Assembly: GCA_945859605.1 (NCBI GenBank)
Contig: OX243816.1
Coordinates: 168,501-232,500 of the forward strand
Reading direction: 5' to 3'
Length of the DNA stretch: 64,000 nucleotides
DNA from: Lumbricus rubellus
Lineage: Eukaryota; Annelida; Clitellata; Crassiclitellata; Lumbricidae
The position numbers were made by a program, and so were the translations under genes. Numbering within the stretch: the first letter of the stretch is position 1; every line of letters starts with the position of its first letter. Below are positions 10,284 to 22,200 of this stretch, piece after piece. The notes under the pieces are model-generated. The model saw only the letters and a program-made list of their open reading frames with translations. It ran no database searches and was not told where the DNA came from.

Positions 10284-13200
10284 ACATATATCTTCATCAG
10301 CATCTTTATAGGCTACATCGGTCTACATAATGTTATGTTGAATATGAAAGAGTAGAGGTTAAGTGAAGAGTACTTCAATCAACGTCAATCTATGTAACGG
10401 CTCTTAGAAGTTCTGTCAGATTGGACATTGACAAAGACGAAGTTAAAGAACAACGTAGAATGATTGATGTTGATGATTGTTGATGTTCAACACTGACCGT
10501 CCACTCTCCGCATTGTATCCAATCGAATCATCTGTCCATCCTGGATGAACGGTCAGCGCAGCAGCAGCAGCAGCATCTCTTTGTACGACTCCAATTGTCA
10601 CAATGTTTCCGTACAAGATCTCTGTTGTTAAGCATTCAATTCAAAACATCTCATGAGTAATACACAATTTTATTATCAAGCAGACAGAGATCCGCCCTTC
10701 ATGAAATAATCAACAATTGTCAAACGCTGGATACGGAGGCAAAACAAACTTCCTGAGAAAAAGAAAAAGTGGTGGTTACATCAGAAAGAATAAACAGAAT
10801 AATGACCAAGTAAAATACCGCCATCTTTGACATTCAAAAACGTCTTTCCCGTCAGATGTGGAAGGAGGTAAATCGGCGTCGGAGGAGTGGGTGCCGCAAG
10901 GAAGTGCCACACCGGAGTGCAAGGGTCAAGGCAGAATCATTAAAGAGGCATCTTTGTAACAGCTTTACAGATCCAAACTACGCTGCTCCATTAATGTGCC
11001 ATGTAACATATCTCTGACCTAGTTCAAAGAGCTACCCCTGTGAATGTGGTACAGGTCATGAACTGACCTAGTTCAAAGAGCTACCCCTGTGAATGTGGTA
11101 CAGGTCATGAACTGACCCATCTCAAAGAGCTACCCTTGCTAATGTGGTATAGGTCATGAACTGACCCAGTTCAAAGAGCTACCCTTGCTAATGTGGTATA
11201 GGTCATGAACTGACCCAGTTCAAAGAGCTACCCTTGCCAATGTGTTATAGGTCATGAACTGACCTAGTTCAAAGAGCTACCCTTGCTAATGTGGTATACA
11301 TATATATAGAGGTCATGAACTGACCTAGTTCAAAGTAGGAGTAGTCGCCATCTATGGACAGTGACTGTGATGACACAAGGATCGCGTCTCTCGTCACTCC
11401 AACAGGAGCAGAATATCTGGACAAAGACATGAACACAAAATATACGGATACACAAACTGAACACTTCCCTCACTTTCCTTAGCAGCACCCAAACTTTCTT
11501 TTCTCCTTAGATCTGTATGTCTGTCTCTGTGCCCCTCTGTCTATAACTGTCCATGAAGTCAGTCTGTCTGTCTGTCTGCGTGTTCGTTGTGCATGCGTTT
11601 ATCCATTAGAGCAGCGCTGTCCAACGTGCGGCCCGCGGAGTGATCTCAAGTGGCCCGCGGGAACTCACTGAATTTATGCACTTTTTATAAAATGAAGTAA
11701 ATGACAAAGTCACTGAGCGACTTGATTTCTTAATTGCTGTTATAGCGGTCGCCGGGGTTTGGACAACTAACAGAAAGGCCATCATCATCACAAACCATAG
11801 GCGCAACGCCCGTAGGTGTCCGACGCCACTCTCTGTCTGAGTCTATCTCGTGTCATCTCCCAGTTTCTACAGGCTAGCAGGTCTACTCCATACCATTATA
11901 TCTTGAAGCATCTGGACCGCCTTGTCTGCTTGAAGAGAATGTTAGGCAAGAAGCATGAAGGACAACAAGTGGGACAACCCCGTTTTGTGTCCAATGCCAT
12001 CTCCACCGACTCTCTCCACCGGTCTGTGCTGACCGACCTGTGCATGTCTGCTCCACATCATGACACCTTGAAGCAACTGGGCTGCTATGTCACTTATGTC
12101 GTGGTTTTTGCGGATTTCAGTCGTCTTGGTCTTCTACTGCTGGAGTATCGACACCCATCCAGCAAACCTTCCTCCTTTATCCGGGCTTAGGACCGGCAGA
12201 GGGAAGTTGATGGTCCCCTGTGGCGGAGGATGGATGCAGTTTAACGTCATGCCTATAAGACTAAACAGAAAGGCCAACCCGCGACAACTAATTTCTTTCT
12301 ACCCCGGGAGTTAAGTTCTCGTATTCTGTCAGGCGACTGACACATGACGTCTCGTTTAAGCAGCATTTTTTTTATAAACTCCACTAAACTAGTCAGTTCC
12401 TAAGATGTGTATGCCTCTCTAAGTGGCTGCGAGTCTGCGACCATTCCTTTCGAGAGATATGTAGGTAGTCTAGTTCTCGTCTTGAGGGTTGGGAGGAAAC
12501 AATCGATGAGGCTTCAGTGCATGCCAAACAAAGGCATGCGTAAACTATAGGCCTACGTGTTATTCTTATTAGGCCTAGCCTATTATTCATTTAGAATAAT
12601 AATCAACCCATAGAAATTCCAATATAGTTACTAATTATCAATAAATTTTGGCTTCTGCGGCCCTCGGGCTGCCAAATAGAGCTAATGCGGTCCGCGGTGC
12701 CAAAAAGGTTGGACAGCACTGCATTAGAGTGATGAGTGCAGACTGTCTGTCACATGGTGCTACCTATGATGCTCTGGCTGTCTCTGTGCTCCTGTCTTTC
12801 TGTATGTCTGTCTTTCTGTCTGTCTTTCTGTCTGTCTTTCTGTCTGTCTTTCTGTCTGTCTTTCTGTCTGTCACATGGTGCTACCTACGATGCTCTGGCT
12901 GTCTCTGTCTGTCTGTCTGTCTTTCTGTCTGTCACATGGTGCTACCTACGATGCTCTGGCTGTCGCTGTCTGTCTGTCTGTCACATGGTGCTACCTACGA
13001 TGCTCTGGCTGTCTCTCTGTCGACAACAACGATTCCTGGCTCTTCGTCATCAACTTTGCTTGTCATGTCAATCTAGAGAAGAACAAAAGAAAAGAAGAAG
13101 ACGAAGTCATCTTTAATCGCAATGTCATTGATTCCTCCTTTCATATATCGATCAACTCCTTATTATCCTCATCACCAGAAACTCATCAAGTGACTCTTAA

Positions 13201-16200
13201 CCCAACAACACAAAAACTACAGAATCTAATGGAATGATTTTGACATGTCTATAAGGAAAAAAAGTCGAGTAATTAGGCGAAGAAAGGACGGAGATGGGAA
13301 GAAGCTTGTTACATGTTTAAGACACTGCCACATCAAAAATGATTAGTGTTGCCCTCCTCCTTTATCCAGGCTTGGGACTGGCACTGTTAGAGAACAGCCA
13401 CACTTGGCGGAGTTTGGAGAGGGGAAGTGAGCCGATGATCATTTTAGAGCACTGCACCAATAAATATGCAAAGTAAGTCTATTGATGGAAAGGGAAAGAG
13501 ACTGTGTGTGTCTTCTACCTGGATAGGTTTCATTGCATCATCACCAATAAATATGCAAAGTAAGTCTATGGATGGAAGGGGAAAGAGACTGTGTGTGTCT
13601 TCTACCTGGATAGGTTTCATTGCATCATCACCAATAAATACGCAAAATAAGTCTATGGATGGAAGGGGAAAGAGACTGTGTGTGTCTTCTACCTGGATAG
13701 GTTTCATTGCATCATCATCAATAAATATGCAAAGTAAGTCTATGGATGGAAGGAGAAAGAGACTGTGTGTGTCTTCTACCTGGATAGGTTTCATTGCATC
13801 ATTACCAATAAATATGCAAAGTAAGTCTATGGATGGAAGAGGAAAGAGACTGTGTGTGTCTTCTACCTGGATATGTTTCAGTGCATCATCACCAATAAAT
13901 ATGCAAAGCAAGTCTATGGATGGAAGGGGAAAGAGACTGTGTGTGTCTTCTACCTGGATAGGTTTCATTGCATCATCATCAATAAATATGCAAAGTAAGT
14001 CTATGGATGGAAGGGGAAAGAGACTGTGTGTGCCTTCTACCTGGATAGGTTTCATTGCATCATCAACAATAAATATGCAAAGTAAGTCTATGGATGGAAG
14101 GGGAAAGAGACTGTGTGTGTCTTCTACCTGGATAGGTTTCATTGCATCATCACCAATAAATATGCAAAGTAAGTCTATGGATGGAAGGGAAAGAGACTGT
14201 GTGTGTCTTCTACCTGGATAGGTTTCATTGCATCATCACCAATAAATATGCAAAGTAAGTCTATGGATGGAAGGGGAAAGAGACTGTGTGTGTCTTCTAC
14301 CTGGATAGGTTTCATTGCATCATCATCAATAAATATGCAAAGTAAGTCTATGGATGGAAGGGGAAAGAGACTGTGTGTGTCTTCTACCTGGATATGTTTC
14401 AGTGCATCATCACCAATAAATATGCAAAGCAAGTCTATGGATGGAAGGGGAAAGAGACTGTGTGTGTCTTCTACCTGGATAGGTTTCATTGCATCATCAT
14501 CAATAAATATGCAAAGTAAGTCTATGGATGGAAGGGGAAAGAGACTGTGTGTGTCTTCTACCTGGATAGGTTTCATTGCATCATCACCAATAAATATGCA
14601 AAGTAAGTCTATGGATGGAAGGGGACAGAGACTGTGTGTGTCTTCTACCTGGATAGGTTTCATTGCATCATTACCAATAAATATGCAAAGTAAGTCTATG
14701 GATGGAAGGGAAAGAGACTGTGTGTCTTCTACCTGGATAGGTTTCATTGCATCATCACCAATAAATATGCAAAGTAAGTCTATGGATGGAAGGGAAAGAG
14801 ACTGTGTGTGTCTTCTACCTGGATAGGTTTCATTGCATCATCACCAATAAATATGCAAAGTAAGTCTATGGATGGAAGGGGAAAGAGACTGTGTGTGTCT
14901 TCTACCTGGATAGGTTTCATTGCATCATCACCAATAAATATGCAAAGTAAGTCTATGGATGGAAGGGGAAAGAAACTGTGTGTGTCTTCTACCTGGATAG
15001 GTTTCATTGCATCATCACCAATAAATATGCAAAGTAAGTCTATGGATGGAAGGGGAAAGAGACTGTGTGTGTCTTCTACCTGGATAGGTTTCATTGCATC
15101 ATCATCAATAAATATGCAAAGTAAGTCTATGGATGGAAGGGGAAAGAAACTGTGTGTGTCTTCTACCTGGATAGGTTTCATTGCATCATCACCAATAAAT
15201 ATGCAAAGTAAGTCTATGGATGGAAGGGGAAAGAGACTGTGTGTGTCTTCTACCTGGATATGTTTCATTGCATCATTACCAATAAATATGCAAAGTAAGT
15301 CTATGGATGGAAGGGAAAGAGACTGTGTGTGTCTTCTACCTGGATAGGTTTCATTGCATCATCACCAATAAATATGCAAAGTAAGTCTATGGATGGAAGG
15401 GGAAAGAGACTGTGTGTCTTCTACCTGGATATGTTTCAGTGCATCATCACCAATAAATATGCAAAGTAAGTCTATGGATGGAAGGGGAAAGAGACTGTGT
15501 GTGTCTTCTACCTGGATAGGTTTCATTGCATCATCACCAATAAATATGCAAAGTAAGTCTATGAATGGAAGGGGAAAGAGACTGTGTGTGTCTTCTACCT
15601 GGATAGGTTTCATTGCATCATCACCAATATATATGCAAAGTAAGTCTATGGATGGAAGAGGAAAGAGACTGTGTGTCTTCTACCTGGATAGGTTTCATTG
15701 CATCATCACCAATAAATATGCAAAGTAAGTCTATGGATGGAAGGGGAAAGAGACTGTGTGTGTCTTCTACCTGGATAGGTTTCATTGCATCATCACCAAT
15801 AAATATGCAAAGTAAGTCTATCATGGATGGAAGGGGAACGAGACTGTGTGTGTCTTCTACCTGGATAGGTTTCATTGCATCATCACCAATAAATATGCAA
15901 AGTAAGTCTATGGATGGAAGGGGAAAGAGACTGTGTGTGTCTTCTACCTGGATAGGTTTCATTGCATCATCACCAATAAATATGCAAAGTAAGTCTATGG
16001 ATGGAAGGGGAAAGAGACTGTGTGTGTCTTCTACCTGGATAGGTTTCATTGCATCATCATCGTTGTCCGCTGATCCCCACTTGGAGCACTCGAGCAGACA
16101 GATGCAGACAGTGCCTCCGTGCGAATGCAAGCCAATCGCTGGATACAGATTCAACGGACAATTCTCGTTCAGCTCAGCCTCCATAAACTAATAAGAACAA

Positions 16201-19200
16201 ACATATTCCGTAGTTGTAAATGTTCAATTTATTTATAGAACATTGCATCTAAAATAATATATATATATATATATATTTAAACTGAAAAATGAAGACACCA
16301 AAGACAGAGAAAAGTGGAAGAGGAGGATCCGAGTGGCTGACCCCCCCTCCCGTTGAGAGGGATTAATTCAAGCCTGAAGGAAAAGAAGAAAGATAACAAT
16401 ATCCACAGCATGAAAATCAAATAAGTGTAGAAATCGTAAATTAGTATTATCTCTTCAATCAATCAATCAATCAATCAATACTTTTATTGATCACCAGGAT
16501 ACATGCAATCAACAGTATTATCTCTACCGGTTATTATATTTAACATTTCATATTCATTCCATATCTGGTAGAAATGATCAACTGACTTCAATGCTTATGT
16601 CATGAAAATCCTTTGTTATTTGAACAATGACTGGATAACAATGAAATGAGTGAGCCAGTCATTTGGTTACTGAAAGCGAGCGAATGGTGATTTATTGGAA
16701 ATGATTCACATCCTATGTAGTTAAAAAGAGAATTGAAAAGAGAGAATGTGGGCGGTGAAGAAGCAGTCACCAGACTCCAGTTAATCATGCAATGCATAAT
16801 TATTCTGGATGTGCTACATCAAACGAGACGGCTGAATTGGTGGAAGTGGAATAGCAGAGGAGGAGGAGGAGGAGGAGGAGGAGGAGGATGGAAGAACGAC
16901 GAACCGATTTTGAATTGTGAGTGAAGTAGAGATGACGTTTTCCATTCGCTCGGAACTCCACTCCACATCCCATCTTGTCTCCAACGCTGCACTTCGGTGC
17001 ATCGTCACGCTTTATGTCAATTCCAGGAAAGATCCTATGAAAACGAAAGCATGAGCTACTCTCGTCAACATCACAAATGTCCAATGATACTACCAATGTC
17101 AGAATATCACCAGCAACTCCTATAGATATATAGATAGTGCCTGTGTCGCAATGTTTAAGAAAACTTAAAGGAGGAAATCGATAAGCACAAGGTGGTGAGA
17201 CATCAGTGGCCAGTCTCGGTGGAGAGGTCGGTTGGACGGTGAGGTACTGGTAGTTGAGATGAAAAGGAGTTGAATGTCAATGATCTGGATGGAAGGGGCG
17301 GACGGAGGATGGAAGGGGCGGACGGAGGATGGAAGGGGCGGACGGAGGATGGAAGGGGCGGACGGAGGATGGAAGGGGCGGACGGAGGATGGAAGGGGCG
17401 GACGGAGGATGGAAGGGGCGGACGGAGGATGGAAGGGACGGACGGAGGATGGAAGGGGCGGACGGAGGATGGAAGGGGCGGACTGAGGATGGAAGGGGCG
17501 GACGGAGGATGGAAGGGGCGGACGGAGGATGGAAGGGGCGGACGGAGGATGGAAGGGGCGGACGGAGGATGGAAGGGGCGGACGGAGGATGGAAGGGGCG
17601 GACGGAGGATGGAAGGGGCGGACGGAGGATGGAAGAAGGGGCGGATAGAGGATGGAAGAAGGGGCGGACGGAGGATGGAAGAAGGGGCGGACGGAGGATG
17701 GAAGAAGGGGCGGACGGAGGATGGAAGAAGGGGCAGACGGAGGATGGAAGAAGGGGCGGACGGAGGGTTGTCGTAATCGCAATCTTTCAATTTATCTCGA
17801 GCAGCATTCAGGGTTAAACCAGTGTCAACTGTAGGCCTACCTTTGAAGGCAAACAATTGAGTTGCATTTTAAAGTTGATTTTTTTAGGTTTCTGTTGGTT
17901 TTGAGTGCACAACAATGTCTTAAAATCATCATCTTCGTCAGACTGATTGACTAGCTGACTGACTGACTGACTGACTGACTGACTGGCTGACTGACTGACT
18001 GACCCTCCAACACGACCGTGGTATCCGAGAGAGCGAGGTCGACGGCCAGGCAGCCTACGAAGCGAGTAATCTTCTGGAACTGCTCCAACGCTGATCTCAT
18101 CCTCCTCGCCCAAAGCACGGATCTCTAGAGAAAGAAGAAAGGTCAACAAAGGCCAGTCAACCATGTGACCTCGACAACAACGTCGAATGCAATCAAGTGG
18201 CTGTCAAAATGAAAACGAACGAATGAAGCGTTACATGTCTAATTGTCTATCGCAATAATCACATTAATCTCCGATTAAGTTTAGATAGCAGACATGACTA
18301 GTGAGTGACTGACCGATTTCAAAGAAGGCAAACTGTTTCGAGAAAGGCAGATTCGCCAGAAGAGTCACTTCTCTTCCTCCTTCCTTCGTAGAACGAAACC
18401 TACAACACCACCGAAATCATCATCGTCGTCGTCATCATCATCATCATCAGTTGATTGATAATAGCTGGAGAACTGGTCCCAACCAAAACACTGACTAAAC
18501 AGTAAACAATTATTTTATTATCCTACGTTGGAACTGACAAAATTCTAAAACATGACGATCAATCTCACAAGAGAAGATACTGTTAACCTGTACAAATTCT
18601 TTGTTACAAAGTTGCCGTAGAAGTCTGAAAAATCATGTTTCTGATTCACTGTAAAATGGTGAGACAGCACTTCTATTTTTTTCTTTCTCATCACCTTAAA
18701 AAGAAATACATGTCTAAAAGGCAGAATGTCATTCTACGATGACGACGCAGTTCATGAAACATTCCAGACTCTGTTTGTTCGTTCATTCAATTATAATTCA
18801 TCATTTTTCATCTCTTCACTTACGATAGTTGACCAGTTTCTCTGCACAGCTTCACACCTTCACGGTTGTCTGACTGAAAAGATACGAACGAAAGCTCGTC
18901 AGGAGAAAAACACAAGATAGTCAGAACCAATTGTAAATAATCTTCTAATCTAAGTAATCTTCCAAAACCATCAAACACTGACTTCTCTTGATAAGCTCTG
19001 TTAACTTGTTGACATGACTGAATAATAATACTAATGTTCAGATATTACATGACAGTTGCTTAGCTGTGAGCACACACATAATGAGAAAATCTACAACCAG
19101 TGCAGCTGTTTGGAACACCTTGCTACCACCCTCTGAACACCCTCCTTCAATTCTCTTTCCATCTTGCTACCACCCTTCTTCCATAGATGTGAAAAACGAT

Positions 19201-22200
19201 GGAAACGAAAAAAAGTCGCTTTATTCGAAAAAATAAAAAACGGGAAAAAACAACAAAAAACGGAAATGGAAAATAATTTGACTTTTTACATCTTAAACTG
19301 CATTTTACACATAAAACCCTTGTTTACTTTCTACATGTATCTATTAAAAGATGACGTTAAACAATTAAACAATGACATCAGTTATCTGAAACCTTGAGAT
19401 TGGGCTGAAAACATAAGGAATATCAGGAAAAAATAAAATTAAGAAAAATAATAAGAGACATAGAATAAATAAATAGCGTTACATAAAAAATAAAAAAAAA
19501 CGAATAAAACGATGGAAAAAATAAAAAACGAAAAAAACGACGTTTTTTGGGAGCGAATAAAAAACGGAAAACCTTTTAAACAACTATGCCTTCTTCACCC
19601 TGCTACCACCCTCTTACCACCCTCCTTCCATCCTGCCACCACCCTTCTTCCACCCTGCTACCACCCTCTTACCACCCTGCTACCACCCTTCTTCCACCCT
19701 GCTACCACCCTCTTACCACCTGTGTGGCTGTGGCGCACCTCCATGGTGCGTCCTGCAGCAGACGCACTTCCTCCTTGGCAGACGACATACTGATCGATGG
19801 ATATGGAAGAAGACGATCGAAAGACGACGAAGAAGAAGAAGAAGGACGATCATCTTCACCATTACCAACCCCATCATCAACAGTAGTCAACGCAAACTCA
19901 AAAACCTTTGACCACAAACACACGCAAAAAAAAACATTCATTCACAAGAAACAAAAAAACAACAGAAATCTAAAGAAATCACTTATTTACAAGCAGATCG
20001 ATTTAACGCAGGACACTTCTTGTAGTACATGCATAACTAGTCAATGAACCAATCAATTGATGTCCTGCACATAATACATGTAATGTCAGAGCTGTAGACT
20101 GTAGAGATATTTGCTCCAACTCAATAGGTCGATGAATATATAATAAAGAAAAGAAGTGGCATAAACGACTGCCTGTAAATACATGACATCACTCTCAGAT
20201 CATCACTGACTTCTTCGCATGCCAATGGTTTGTGATAAGAGTTATTGCATTTAGATGGACTACACACAAACAATAGAGGAAGAGGAAGGGAGGAGAGGAA
20301 TAGGAAAGGAGGAGAGGAAGAAGAAAGAAGGAGAGGAAGAAGAAAGAAGGAGGAGAAGAAGAAAGGAGAGGAAGAAGAAAGAAGAAGAGGAAGAAGGAAG
20401 AGAGAAAGAAGAAAGAAGGAGAGGAAGAAAAAGAAGAAGAAGAGGAAGAAGAAAGAGAGGAAGAAGAAAGAAGGAGAGGGAGAAGAAAGAATTGATGACT
20501 AATAATTATTGTAATTTCTTGCCTTGTTTCCGTTCTTCGTGAAGTAGATGATTGTTTGATTGTCTGCTTTGAAGTCGAGTCCACAGCCGACCTTATCACC
20601 GACATTGCACGCCGCATTTGGATCGCAGCTCACCGTAGAACCATTACGACGAAAGCTACACAACGACGACAGACATTCAGTGCAATGGTCGACATGTGCA
20701 TCAGAGGCAAATGCATGCAGCACCTCTTACTATAAAACCAGTCAGAGTTGGTCCAACAATGCTAGGAAGAGGAAAATATAGCAAAACTGCCCTTCAAGAA
20801 GTCCAGAATTTAGACGACAAAGTTTTTCAATTGGATATTGTGGCAACAGAGTTAAGTGCTGAGAAATAGGTGAATTGCGAAAGCAGCAAAGTTGCATCAC
20901 TTTCAAAGTCTCCAGTCACCTTGATGGATGCCTGTGCTAATCGTCTCATCAACTCAGATCTTATCATCCAGATTTTAACAATGTTCAATTATTTCGAATA
21001 TGATAAAATATAATTAGTTCCCACCTTCCATTAGCAATGCTGAATCCAATTGTACGATCCAGCGCCCCTGGCTGGTACCCTGGCTGGAACTCTTTACAGA
21101 CTGCACCAATCACAATGGTTCCCTGTTCGGACATCATAAGGACCTCTGCATTGAACCAAGACAAACAGCCAGCATCAGACAATGGCAGAACTTGTTTAAT
21201 TACAATCCAATCAAAATTGCGTATAAATAATTCTACAACTGTACAGAGGTCTCAAACACACGGATGTGGCCCGCGGGCCGCATGCGGCCCGCGGACCCGA
21301 TTAATGCGGCCCGTGAAAGACATCTGGTTTGGGTTTTTTAAAATCCAAGCGCTTTGTATGACCAATCAACCAGAAGAAACAGTTAGTCTTATATTTATTG
21401 AACACCTCAGTCATTAAATAATTGTATTACTTTTCAGCTGGAGGTCAAACAGGGTGGTTTCTTTTGCTTGGCGCTGCATCTTGGGCACAGCACCCTCCTA
21501 TCTTCGTGAGTTCTTTACCTTGACCTCGACTGCTGCGGGTCGCCGATCTTTGCGTTCGGCCTCTAGAGGTGACTTCATGGTTCCTCATGCCCGCACAGCC
21601 ACAAGGCAGCACAGGGCATTTTCGGTCACTGGACCTTCCGTCTGGAACGACCTTCCCTCTAACCTGCGTTCCCAACCTCGGAACATGTCTGGCACTTTCT
21701 ATAGTTCGCTCAAGACCTTTCTCTTCGACCGGGCCTGGGTCGGGAGCGCCTCTGAGTAGAACCTTGAAGAGGCGCTACATAAATCGCATAGATAGATAGA
21801 TAGATAGATTTCATAACAATGGTTCTTACCGACTTCAAAGAACGCGTTCTCCCTGTCAAAAGGAACATCTGAAACAACTGATGCCACAATCGGAATATTG
21901 ATGATCACGTTTTTAGGCAGAGCCATGTACCTAAAGAAAACAATCAATTACGTCAGCATGACAATCATCGTCTCTAGTTCTAATACATAATGTAGAGTTT
22001 GGACCTTTACCTCATTCGTAAGTAATACACAACGCCTCCCTACCCTTTTTAGCTGCTTTTTGAAGGAAGTGAATTTTAGCTGAAATTCACTTCAAAAAAA
22101 ATAATAATAATACCCTAGCTGAGTGGAAAAGTAGACACAGCCAATGTGAGGCTGCTGAGGCAGCATTGGTATTTGTAAAGTATTAGGCTGCCCGCTGAAA

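Noticed and set aside
13455..16070. CRISPR array
   Set aside because: Units are contiguous without unique spacers, and the context is eukaryotic.
13444..16191. Long open frames on both strands with 29-residue repeats
   Set aside because: The 87-bp unit is a multiple of three and lacks stops, so frames are open by construction. They break wherever a unit has an indel, and the array is explained by the gene B splice junction.
17165..17856. Pro/Ser-rich frames on the minus strand and Gly/Arg-rich frames on the plus strand
   Set aside because: By-products of the 20/23-bp minisatellite within a gene B intron.
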